A DNA stretch of 32,425 bases. It comes from Leishmania donovani. Lineage: Eukaryota > Euglenozoa > Kinetoplastea > Trypanosomatida > Trypanosomatidae. This document shows, piece after piece, positions 1 to 8,223 of this stretch; positions within the stretch are counted from its first letter, which is position 1, and each line of letters opens with the position of its first letter. The notes beneath the pieces are model-generated. The model was not told the origin of the DNA. It saw only the letters and a program-made list of their open reading frames with translations, and did no database searches. The DNA lies in contig NC_018246.1 of the NCBI RefSeq assembly GCF_000227135.1, forward strand, positions 664,172 through 696,596, read 5' to 3'. A program made the translations under genes and the position numbers.

Positions 1-527
1 ACGGGCTGGAGTGAGGGGCGAACGCGACAGGCCAGCAGCGCCGGCACCTGTGCCCCCCCGCCAATGCGTCGCGATGTGCCATCCTCCACCGCTGTCAGGC
101 CGGTGCGGAGCGTCGTGAGGAGGGAGAGCGAGTGCGCAGCCGCAGCCTGTTGCCGCGGTGCCTACGAGTGCATGCTGGCAGTAGAGCATCGCGGCGGCTT
201 CTGACCGGATGCCTGCCTGCATGCCCGTATGAGAGCTGCCGAGGCATTGTGGCGGCACCGTGATCCGGCCTGCACACCTGCCGCGCCAAATGCGCGAGGT
301 GGTCTGCTCGCGTGAGGGCGGAGAGGTGTGCAGTTGACTTCGGTGTCGCGCGCCGAAGAGTGTGCAGCACCTCGTTCTGGGGGCACTCAGCTCCACGAAG
401 TGCTCCCGTGTCCAGTGCTCCGCCCTCCAGCGGGCGGATCGTAGTGTGGTTCGCGTGACATCTTTCGCTGTGGAGAATGTGAGGAGTGCGAGGTCATCAG
501 CGAAGAAGGCGCGGCGTAGTCCGGGGG
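1..527 (-). repeat. Truncated second copy of the RT segment (partial tandem duplication)
   Basis: Positions 1-141 match 607-747, 142-168 match 852-878, and 326-527 match 1007-1208, apparently base for base. This copy therefore lacks the 104 bp at 748-851 of the other copy. The lost segment is bounded by GCC on both sides. The unit is joined head to tail with the other copy across 528-606. The second FADD-coding block lies at about 493-504 on the - strand. The gap at 879-1006 corresponds to 169-325 of this copy. Confidence 0.88.
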
Positions 528-606
528 CGGCGTCGGCGCCCCTGGCATGGCTGGCTTTGCAAGCGTGCCCGCCACGTCGTTGTGCACCAGCTCCCAAGGG
601 CCAGAG

Positions 607-1208
607 ACGGGCTGGAGTGAGGGGCGAACGCGACAGGCCAGCAGCGCCGGCACCTGTGCCCCCCCGCCAATGCGTCGCGATGTGCCATCCTCCACCGCTG
701 TCAGGCCGGTGCGGAGCGTCGTGAGGAGGGAGAGCGAGTGCGCAGCCACGCTCGATTGCCTGTGTCTTCGGCGCTGGTGCTGTGTCCGCAGCAGGTCGAG
801 CCCCAGCTCCACTCCCTCACACTCCGTGCGACAGCTGCAAGCAAGGCGGCCGCAGCCTGTTGCCGCGGTGCCTACGAGNNNNNNNNNNNNNNNNNNNNNN
901 NNNNNNNNNNNNNNNNNNNNNNNNNNNNNNNNNNNNNNNNNNNNNNNNNNNNNNNNNNNNNNNNNNNNNNNNNNNNNNNNNNNNNNNNNNNNNNNNNNNN
1001 NNNNNNGTGTGCAGTTGACTTCGGTGTCGCGCGCCGAAGAGTGTGCAGCACCTCGTTCTGGGGGCACTCAGCTCCACGAAGTGCTCCCGTGTCCAGTGCT
1101 CCGCCCTCCAGCGGGCGGATCGTAGTGTGGTTCGCGTGACATCTTTCGCTGTGGAGAATGTGAGGAGTGCGAGGTCATCAGCGAAGAAGGCGCGGCGTAG
1201 TCCGGGGG
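607..1208 (-). repeat. Partner copy of the duplicated RT segment, interrupted by gap
   Basis: This copy matches 1-527 at offsets of 606, 710 and 681 in successive blocks and is continuous on its right with the rest of the element (1209-2860). It is therefore the original context, and 1-527 is the duplicate. The offsets change because of the 104-bp deletion in the left copy and because the N run (128) is shorter than the 157 bases of the left copy that should fill it. Confidence 0.85.
879..1006. other. Assembly gap (128 N)
   Basis: This is a run of N inside the duplicated retroelement. The flanks match 168 and 326 of the left copy, so about 157 bp similar to 169-325 probably belongs here. Repeat collapse is the likely cause. 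Confidence 0.97.
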
Positions 1209-1892
1209 TCTTGATGCGCTGCGCACTCAGCCGGTCCACCACCATGATGGAGAGAGAAGGGCCTCGGGCCGATCCCTGTGGGACCCCGCACGGAAGCCGG
1301 GCCATCTTGGCTTTCCTCGTGCGGAAGCAAGCACAAACACGACGGCAGGCCGACAAAGTCATGATCCGGCGAGTGTGGTGCGGGTCTGCGTTGGACCTCC
1401 TCAGCACCGTGATCTAACGAGCCAGGAGTGCGAGCGTGGAGCCGTGAGGAGGGAAGCCCGGCTGCTGTGGCTGGGGGCCTCTCCTCCAGACGGCTGCGCA
1501 GATTGCTGGTCAGCGTTACAGGGTGGTAAGACGCGGGGCCATCATCGGGCTTGTGCGGCCTCAGGAGGTGCTCGCGGTGCCCCTCTTTTCCAGGTAGCAA
1601 GGACGCGGCCGGTGGCGACGCTCTGACTGCAGATGTTCAGCAGTGCCCTCTTGCCTTGCATCCGGAGGGCCTTGACGCTCTCAGAGTGGGCTCCGTCGAG
1701 GCCCCCGGCCGAGCGGCAGTGGCGTTCGCGGAGCGTCATGTGGAGCCGACCCACCGCGAATGGCTGGAAGGGTGTGGAGCTGGGTCTCAGTGGGACGCGG
1801 GGTGGGGCTGCCGGGTGCCGCACCGACTTCGGCTTTTGCATCGCCAATTCGTTGGCCTGCTCTCTCGCGCTGTGGTGGCGGTAGCCTTGCAT
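1007..1892 (-). pseudogene. Frame-broken reverse transcriptase of the DIRE
   Basis: Three overlapping - strand frames each hold a different part of an RT domain. The frame at 1542-1892 has the fingers-type block LDGAHSESVKAL. The frame at 1178-1600 has KPDDGPASYHPVTLTS. The frame from about 1407 down to the gap has PQGSARGPSLSIMVVD and the catalytic AFFADDLALL. At least two frameshifts separate them. The catalytic Asp pair survives at about 1174-1185. The 3' part, equivalent to thumb and RNase H, is broken by the gap and by the duplication. Confidence 0.8.
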
Positions 1893-2569
1893 CGTCGCTG
1901 GGGGTGCCGGGCCATATCCCCCCTCAAAGTGGAGAGTGGACCGGACCGCGCACGGGTCACTTGGCGCCGTGGTGGCGGCGCCCCGGTCCTTGATGAAGCA
2001 GCCGAGCCCCGGGGTGGCGTCCGGTGACGCTTCCGTGGCCCCGTCTGCGCTGCGCCGTGCCGGGGTGTCGTTATCGCCTGCACAGGCCAGGCATCCGCCC
2101 TTAAGCCGGTCGTGCGGGGGTGGCCCCTGCCCGGTCGGATCGTCCTTTCGCGTCCCACGCCGGGTAGTGCGAGCTGGCGCCCACTCGAATCATGCGAGAG
2201 CTGAGCGCGACGTTGCTTGGCACCTGATGGAGAGAACTTCCCGAGTCACCAGGTCACTCTTAGGGGTGCAGCCGGAGGTGAGGTGTGTATCCGTCTAGTA
2301 GGGCCACCGCGGCAAAGCCAGAGCGCCCCTGCTGAAACATCGTTCTTTGGAGCGGGAGGGGGAGGTCGCACACCTGTGCGCATGCCCTGTTGTGCGAGCA
2401 CGGAGACGCGACAGCCGCGCTTCTTTCCTCCTGCTGCACCGGCACGCTGATAACCCACGAGGCCGAATGCCGTGGTGGCATGCCCTCCTCTCGCAGAATG
2501 CAGACTTGCATCGAGGATTCGCCAAGGAGCCAGGCCCTACCAACACCGTTCGGCGCCGTTTAGTCCAGC

Positions 2570-2720
2570 GCAGGCTCGGCCCGGGATCACGCTCAACACC
2601 ACCGCAACGCAGCCAAAGCCGAGATAAAACGGGAGGCGGACGCGTACGCGTGCTGAACCTTCGACACGATTCGCAGTGAGCTTCTCCGAACTGCTTGATG
2701 GTCGCACGTCTCTGCAGCAC
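2570..2720 (-). pseudogene. Retrotransposon N-terminal fragment with degenerate 2A-like motif
   Basis: An open - strand frame running down from about 2720 reads LRCGGVERDPGP near 2570-2615. L1Tc and ingi proteins are known to begin with a 2A ribosome-skipping peptide ending in D-V-E-x-N-P-G-P. Here the Asp is Gly and the Asn is Asp, so skipping activity is probably lost. The stretch just before it, rich in Leu, Trp and Arg, also resembles the upstream part of 2A peptides. It sits about 220 bp inside the hallmark-like sequence, as expected for the start of the element's ORF. Confidence 0.7.
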
Positions 2721-2829
2721 CGCGCTGACCCATACCTGTCCACGGACACCAAGAGCCCGCTATTCATACCCGAGGGCAGGCTGCAGCTCTCGGTGTCCCC
2801 ACGAAGAGTGGGTGCACTGCGTCCTTATT

Positions 2830-2848
2830 CCACGCTGAGGTGACCGGC
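2830..2848 (-). promoter_or_regulatory. Relic of the retroposon 5' hallmark (Pr77 / HDV-like ribozyme core)
   Basis: The - strand reads GCCGGTCACCTCAGCGTGG. I recall the trypanosomatid hallmark core as GCCGGCCACCTCAACGTGG, so 17 of 19 bases agree. In L1Tc this element is an internal promoter at DNA level and an HDV-like ribozyme at RNA level. The flanking P1 arms (a CCCTGGC / GCCAGGG type pair) are not preserved, so ribozyme activity is unlikely. It marks the 5' boundary of the element near 2850-2860. Confidence 0.62.
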
Positions 2849-2860
2849 ATCATGAGGAAA

Positions 2861-3455
2861 GAGAGGAGTTTTATGCACAGAATAGTAAGTGCAGAGAGGC
2901 TCATGTGCGCTTGGAGCTCCAACTTGCAGAGGTGGACACCGAAGCCCGAGCCTTCTCTTTTCGAGGCCTTGCTCGCTGTTAGCTGGAGGAGGTTGGGAAC
3001 CTCAGCAATGGCGTTGGAGAGTTGCCCTCCGCCCTCATCCCCTCTCTCGCTTCAGTCGCTTGTTCTCGGGGCCATGCCGAGAGACACGCGGGAACGTCGT
3101 GTTTGGAATGTGATCAAGATGGTGTATGTGATGTCTTTTTTATTACTTGTACGTTTCGTGGCGCAGTCAAGGAAAGGGGTAGCGCCCTTTTCTTGATGGC
3201 GCACAATGACTGCAGCTGTTCACCACCTACTCGCTATTCCCTGCTGTCTTGCCGGCCCCCGCCTCCACACTCATACATTGCACGCACGGAGGTGAGTCGA
3301 CTTCACCACTTCGCCACCTCCCCTCCCACTCGCACCGCCGTCTCCCTTGTGTGCCCTTACAGGAGGCGTGCGACGCGTCCGCGGTCGACCTTCTTTTGTT
3401 TCTTTGCGCACGCAAGCAGAAAGACGCTTTCGCCCACGCTCACATCGCACTCGTC
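2861..3455. other. Region between retroelement and CPT-like gene, no gene seen
   Basis: The longest + frame here starts at an ATG at 2840 or just after and overlaps the hallmark relic. Its composition is low-complexity and it resembles no family I know. The right part (3301-3360) is pyrimidine-rich and serves the next gene's trans-splicing. Confidence 0.6.
3301..3362 (+). promoter_or_regulatory. Polypyrimidine tract and likely spliced-leader acceptor for the CPT-like gene
   Basis: A C/T-rich stretch ends in CCCTTACAG with the AG at 3361-3362. The first ATG after this AG is 3456, in frame with the acyltransferase, which gives a 5' leader of about 93 nt. This supports 3456 as the start. Confidence 0.65.
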
Positions 3456-6053
3456 ATGGCAGAGGCGTTCTTGAGTCAGCGGCCGCACCCGGCGAACCAG
3501 ACGAGGGACGCGGGGTCTTCTGTAATGCAGATGCGCGTTTCGTGGACGTGCAACGGCCTGGATATCCACGTCCCACCTCTGCGGTATATTTGGCGTGGCG
3601 TGCACCGTTCCATCGTGGACAACATCGACAAAGTTTCCGCAATGGTGTACCCCATCCCCTTCTCGTGCGTGGTCGCCTGCGCTGCCGGGTCGTGCGTGTG
3701 TGTGTGGTATGTACCGCAGACGTCCTGGGTGCACACCAACCCAGCCAGCACGTGGCTGCGCTACTTCGACTCCATTGTGACACCGCTCTCGCGGTACCTC
3801 CCCCCGTCCTTTCAGGCACCCGTGCTCTGCGCAAAGGCGTGGGCCGTCACGCTCGCCGCGGCGACGGTGCTGCACCGCTTCGCCTTGCGCAGGCTGCTGC
3901 AGTACAAGGGATGGATGCTGGAGAGAAACCCCCAAAAGCCGTCGTGGCGCACGCGCGTGTGGTCGCTGGTCATGCGCGCCTTTTTCACTCGCCCGTCCAT
4001 CCCAAAGACAAGAGTGTACGGGAGCTGCCTTCCCAGCGTACCGCTGCCCTCGCTGCAGCAGACGGTGAGCAGCTACCTCTCCAGCATGCGTTCCCTTTAC
4101 CATCAAAAGGACAGCGACGTAAACGAGTGGCTGGAGCTGCGCCGGTCCGCTGAGTCCTTCCTGCTCAACGAAGGTCCATCACTGCAGATGTACCTGCGAC
4201 TGCAGAATGTGATGGGCCACAGCTACGTCCCTGAGTTGTGGACCCGAAACGTCTTCCTTGCCGCGCGCGACTCGCTGTGTCTGCACTCGAACTTTTACAC
4301 CGTTCCTTTTGCGACGCACCTGCCCACCCCTCTCCCCGAGGCGCGCGCAGCGGTGCTTATTTACCTACTGACGCGGCTCAAGGGTCACATTGAGCGCCGT
4401 ACATTGTGCCCCAACTTCATTGGCCCTCGTGATTGTGTGCCCCTGTCCATGGACCAGTACTCGATGGCGTTTAACACAACTCGCATTCCCGGACGTGAGG
4501 TAGACGTCCTCGAGCATCGTGGAGAGCGGGAGAACAGCTACCTCGTCATTCTACACCGTGGCCGCATTTATCAAATGCCAGTCATTGACCCACAGACGGG
4601 GCGCCAGCTCACCCCGCATCAGCTGGAGGTGGTGCTGCACCAGCTGCTCTTGGAGGTGGAGGAGGAGGTGAGCACCGGCCGCGACGAGTCTGAGGAGGAC
4701 GACGCGGAGGACACGCTGGAGACGCTCGGGAAGAAGCGCTCATACCGCGTAGTGGAGGCGCTGCTGCCTGCCCTGACCACCGCATCCCGTGCGCAGTGGG
4801 CTGACGTGCGTACTAGCTATCTGCTTCACGACTCCAACAACAACGGCCCCTTGCGCATAATCGAGAAGGCGTTATTCGTGGTCAGCTTCGATGAGCGATG
4901 TGGGATGGCAGTGCCTTCAAAGGCGAGCTCGGCCGTGGACGAGGTGAAGCGCCTCTCCATGGACTGCGCTCACTATCTCTGCGGCAACGGCTCCAACCTG
5001 TGGTGTGACAAGAGCTTCAATCTCGTCGTCCGCTCTGACGGGCATGTTGGCCTGCACGTGGAGCACTCGTGGAGCGACATGTCCACGTTTCTCGGGTTCT
5101 TCGAGCACGTGTCTGCGCAGGAGGAGTCTGCCGATCTCTGGTACGACACGGAAAGCGGACACGCAAAGAAGCTGCCCGAGGACAAGCGTCGTGCCAAGCC
5201 GTTCCGTGCCCCCAACATCGACAACCCGCTGTGCCCGAAGCGGCTGCGCTTCACCATCCACAAAAAGCTGGCTGCTGCTATTCGCCGGGCGCACACAGAG
5301 TTCCTCCTCAACACCAGCTCGCAGGTGGACCTCCACGTCGTGCGGTACAGCGAGTACGGCCGTGAAGTCCCCAAGAGCATGGGATGCAGTCCCGACGCGT
5401 GGGTCCAAATGGCTATTCAGCTCGCCCATTACATTGATCAGGGAGGGCACTTCAGCCTCGTGTACGAGTCTGTGCCGCAGCGCATGTTTTCGAAGGGTAG
5501 GACGGAGGCGGTGCGCAGTGTTACTGACGTGAGTAGCACCTTCGTGAAGGCGATGGCCTCCACTGGAGGTGAGGATGAGGCTATGTCTGCAGAGGAGAAG
5601 CGAGCACTGTTGATCGACGCCTGCGCCAATCACCAGCGCGCCGTGCAGGAGGCTGTGGCGGGAGGTGGGGTGGACAGGCATCTCTTCGCGCTGTTCATGG
5701 CGAGCGCTAGCCAGGAGACACCTTCCGACTTCCTTACCGCCGCCCTTCGCAAGACGAAGTGGAAAGTGAGCAGCGCTCAGGCCCATCAACGCAACCTGCT
5801 CGATCGACTCCACCCCGCAGGTGGCGGCAGCTGTTATCACGAGACGCCTGGGTTTGGCTTTGGCCCTGTATCCCCCGATGGCTACGGTATCTCCTACTGT
5901 TTCTGTGCCAACGAGGTGCTCTACGTCACTATCACATCCTACAAGAACTGCGACGCCACGTCGTCGCGCACCCTCGGCAACCACATGACGAGGGCTCTCG
6001 ACATGCTGGGCGCGCTCAGCGCGTCTGGTCGCGACGACTCAGCACCGCGCTGA
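3456..6053 (+). CDS. Carnitine O-palmitoyltransferase I-like protein
   Basis: A choline/carnitine acyltransferase of 865 residues, expected to swap acyl groups between CoA and carnitine for import of fatty acids into mitochondria. Two hydrophobic segments (about residues 63-86 and 119-140) precede the catalytic domain, as in CPT1 of the outer mitochondrial membrane. Family motifs follow in order: FNTTRIPG (339-346), DKSFNLVV and VEHSWSD with the probable catalytic His537, then LVYESVPQRMF ... GRTEAVRSVT, and GFGFGPVSPDGYG near 799-811. An acidic stretch (about 398-425) replaces a normally conserved linker. The ATG at 3456 is the first after the splice acceptor; the open frame extends upstream without an ATG. 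It is slightly longer than mammalian CPT1 (about 773). The family is secure. The CPT1 subtype rests on the two membrane segments; the malonyl-CoA response is unknown. Confidence 0.9.
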   Translation: MAEAFLSQRPHPANQTRDAGSSVMQMRVSWTCNGLDIHVPPLRYIWRGVHRSIVDNIDKVSAMVYPIPFSCVVACAAGSCVCVWYVPQTSWVHTNPASTWLRYFDSIVTPLSRYLPPSFQAPVLCAKAWAVTLAAATVLHRFALRRLLQYKGWMLERNPQKPSWRTRVWSLVMRAFFTRPSIPKTRVYGSCLPSVPLPSLQQTVSSYLSSMRSLYHQKDSDVNEWLELRRSAESFLLNEGPSLQMYLRLQNVMGHSYVPELWTRNVFLAARDSLCLHSNFYTVPFATHLPTPLPEARAAVLIYLLTRLKGHIERRTLCPNFIGPRDCVPLSMDQYSMAFNTTRIPGREVDVLEHRGERENSYLVILHRGRIYQMPVIDPQTGRQLTPHQLEVVLHQLLLEVEEEVSTGRDESEEDDAEDTLETLGKKRSYRVVEALLPALTTASRAQWADVRTSYLLHDSNNNGPLRIIEKALFVVSFDERCGMAVPSKASSAVDEVKRLSMDCAHYLCGNGSNLWCDKSFNLVVRSDGHVGLHVEHSWSDMSTFLGFFEHVSAQEESADLWYDTESGHAKKLPEDKRRAKPFRAPNIDNPLCPKRLRFTIHKKLAAAIRRAHTEFLLNTSSQVDLHVVRYSEYGREVPKSMGCSPDAWVQMAIQLAHYIDQGGHFSLVYESVPQRMFSKGRTEAVRSVTDVSSTFVKAMASTGGEDEAMSAEEKRALLIDACANHQRAVQEAVAGGGVDRHLFALFMASASQETPSDFLTAALRKTKWKVSSAQAHQRNLLDRLHPAGGGSCYHETPGFGFGPVSPDGYGISYCFCANEVLYVTITSYKNCDATSSRTLGNHMTRALDMLGALSASGRDDSAPR

Positions 6054-7017
6054 GAAAGGGAGAGTGAGTGCTGCAGCAGCTCGCGGCGACGTCCGACTTT
6101 CGAGGCTTCATTTCTCGTGTCGATAAGTACGTATGCGGTGTGCGGCCGATAGGGAGGCAGGGAGGTGGCGTGGCACGCCTTGTCTTCTCCTCTTGCTTCA
6201 TGCTCTGTTTGGTGTCCGTCGTCCTTGGCCTGGTGCCCTACATTCGCCCCGTTAGTGTTCTTTGCCTCGTTGTCTTCGTTAGGCGCACAGCAATGGGACA
6301 TCTGAGAAAACGAATGTGATCGATGCAGCGCTTGTCTTCGAGGCGCAGACGGGATGTGTGTCTGTCTGTATGTGGAGGGGAACGGCGAGTGAGAGGCACA
6401 ACCATACGGAGATTGAGAGAACTCTCTGTCTTTCTCGTGTGCCCACTCCGTGGGGCTGTGCCCTCACCTCTTCTTGACACTGCACACTCTCACTCATTCA
6501 GAGGGACAAAGGCGAGCTGCGCCGATGACCTTCTTTGTGTTGTTCGCTTTTCGACTGAGGGAGCGTACAGGCGACAGACATGCATGTATGGACGTATATA
6601 TATATATATATGCAAGCGAAATGCGAAAAGAAAAGGACACCCCCAGTAGCTTCTTCTTCCCCCTCCCCCCCAATCTCTCACACACACGCACACACGTCTG
6701 TACCCACGTGCAGGATGACCACCGCCACAACAAACGCTTACTTTGCTCAAGGTGCGCAATCTTCGAATACGCACCCGCACTCAAGTACACAAACTCGCAC
6801 GCGCTAGAAAAGTGCGAGGCGGATCCAACTCTCCGCTATACCGCATCCAGCGGAACTGAATAGCAACATCCGTTCTCTAAAGCGTGGCCGATTCTCAACC
6901 CCTACCCAGGCGACAGTAGTGCCGTTTACGCGTTTTCTGCATTGTCTCTGAAGCCACTACACACGGAGCCGGAAGGGGGTCAGGGCACTGACTTCTAGTG
7001 CACGCGACACGCGATCA
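6054..7017. other. Intergenic region, no gene seen
   Basis: This is presumed 3' UTR of the acyltransferase gene plus 5' leader of the next gene. It holds an alternating TA tract (about 6594-6612), a pyrimidine tract followed by CA repeats (6642-6700) with an AG at 6711-6712, and a second candidate acceptor (TGCATTGTCTCTGAAG, AG at 6952-6953). If the first AG were used, a short upstream ORF from the ATG at 6715 would precede the next gene; the second AG avoids it. Confidence 0.6.
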
Positions 7018-8223
7018 ATGCTCGACTCAGGCTCCTCCAGCGCCGAAGGCGGCGCGAAGCGGTTCAGCCGCCAGCAGATCATTCAGCACGTCAAAAAAAG
7101 CTTGCTCTACACGGCGTTCGACGTCAGGTGGGTGCCGCAGACGGCGTCCTTCGCGGTGGTCGGACAGTACCCAAACAACCACGGTGCGCTCTCCGTTTAT
7201 CAGCTGCACCACGGCGATGTGCAGCCGACGGTCGAGGTGCGGCTTCCTCATCCGCTGAAATGCTGCACGTTTGGGCATAACGTATCTTTTAGCAGCAGCG
7301 GAGGCAGCAGTGGAGGGAACACCAGCAACATCACTGCCGCCAGTGCGACGATGAATCAGATCGCGACTGGCGACTTTGCCGGCAGCTTGCAGATTTTCGA
7401 CCTGAGCCGCCTCGGCTCGACCCCCTCAAGAGCGCCCAACGCACTGAGCGACGTGACAGCGGCTTCTGTGCTTCACATACCCCATGCACACGAGAGCATC
7501 ATCAACGCCATCGACGGCGCGCGTTACTCGGGGCCGCCGGAGGTGGCGACAGGGAGCCGCGACGGCTCCGTCAAGGTGTGGGACACTCGCCAGTCTAACA
7601 AGCCGGTTGTGTCGCTCAACCCTGTCGACCCTGCTCGCGCCCGCGACTGTTGGACAGTACGACTCGGAAACAGCTTCGACCCGGACGAGCGTGTGGTCGC
7701 TGCGGGCTACGACAACGGTGACGTCAAAATATTCGACCTTCGCACGCAGAAGATGCTGCACGAGATGCACGTGAACAACGGCGTGTGCGATTTGGAGTTT
7801 GATCGGCCCGACATTCCCATGAACAAGCTCCTCGTATCGTCTCTGGAGGGTCGCGTGCGGTGCTACGACATGCGCACCTTGCATCCCAAGCTCGGCTACG
7901 CGTACGTGGAGGAGCGCGTATCCGAGGGGACGGTGTGGTGCTCTCGCGCGCTGCCACAGAACCGAGAGATCTTCTTGAGCGGTGGCGGTGGCGAGCTGAC
8001 GCTGTGTCTCTACAAGTACCCGCCAGAGCGCACTCTGAAAGACGGGGATGGGCTTCAGCGCGGCGTGGCGGGCGCAGTGGAGCAGCTGAACAAGGCGAAG
8101 ATCGGCGATCAGCCTATCAACGCGATGGACTGGAATCGCTCAAAGGAGGGTCTCGCTGTGTGCGCCTCTTTCGACCAGAGCATTCGGGTCATGCTGGTCA
8201 CTAAGCTCAGTCTACTTTCGTAG
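7018..8223 (+). CDS. WD-repeat protein, WDR92/Monad (DNAAF10)-like
   Basis: A 401-residue WD40 propeller that resembles human WDR92 along its full length. Shared landmarks are the N-terminal QQIIQHVKKSLLYTAFD followed by WVPQ, IINAIDGAR, GSRDGSVKVWDTRQ (about 178-191), RDCWTV, AGYDNGDVKIFDLR (about 228-242), NNGVCDLEFDR, LPQNREIFLSGGGG and a C-terminus ending in FDQSIRV ... VTKLSLLS. WDR92 works with the R2TP/prefoldin-like co-chaperone to assemble axonemal dynein arms in the cytoplasm, so a role in building the flagellum is inferred. A low-complexity insert of Ser/Gly/Asn (about 95-110) is absent from the human protein. The ATG at 7018 places the conserved N-terminus correctly. Confidence 0.93.
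   Translation: MLDSGSSSAEGGAKRFSRQQIIQHVKKSLLYTAFDVRWVPQTASFAVVGQYPNNHGALSVYQLHHGDVQPTVEVRLPHPLKCCTFGHNVSFSSSGGSSGGNTSNITAASATMNQIATGDFAGSLQIFDLSRLGSTPSRAPNALSDVTAASVLHIPHAHESIINAIDGARYSGPPEVATGSRDGSVKVWDTRQSNKPVVSLNPVDPARARDCWTVRLGNSFDPDERVVAAGYDNGDVKIFDLRTQKMLHEMHVNNGVCDLEFDRPDIPMNKLLVSSLEGRVRCYDMRTLHPKLGYAYVEERVSEGTVWCSRALPQNREIFLSGGGGELTLCLYKYPPERTLKDGDGLQRGVAGAVEQLNKAKIGDQPINAMDWNRSKEGLAVCASFDQSIRVMLVTKLSLLS

Larger units (their letters stand above)
1..2860 (-). mobile_element. Degenerate ingi/L1Tc-like non-LTR retrotransposon (DIRE), left end outside window
   Basis: Read on the - strand, this stretch carries the landmarks of the trypanosomatid ingi/L1Tc clade in the expected order. These are a 5' hallmark-like sequence (2830-2848), a 2A-like motif GVERDPGP (about 2570-2615), then reverse transcriptase blocks SAGGLDGAHSE (about 1680-1712), PASYHPVTLTS (about 1499-1552) and PQGSARGP ... 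FADD (about 1174-1290). The blocks lie in different frames with stops between them, so the element is dead. It opposes all host genes here. The 3' end is not in the window, and the part left of 1208 is rearranged by a partial duplication and a gap. An active element of this clade is about 5 kb with endonuclease, RT, RNase H and zinc-finger domains; I see no clear endonuclease here. The clade call rests on motif order and recalled family features, not on a search. Confidence 0.82.

Noticed and set aside
4917..5984. Long - strand open frame of 355 codons
   Set aside because: It is the antisense shadow of the CPT1-like gene in a GC-rich third-position context; the + strand carries clear family motifs.
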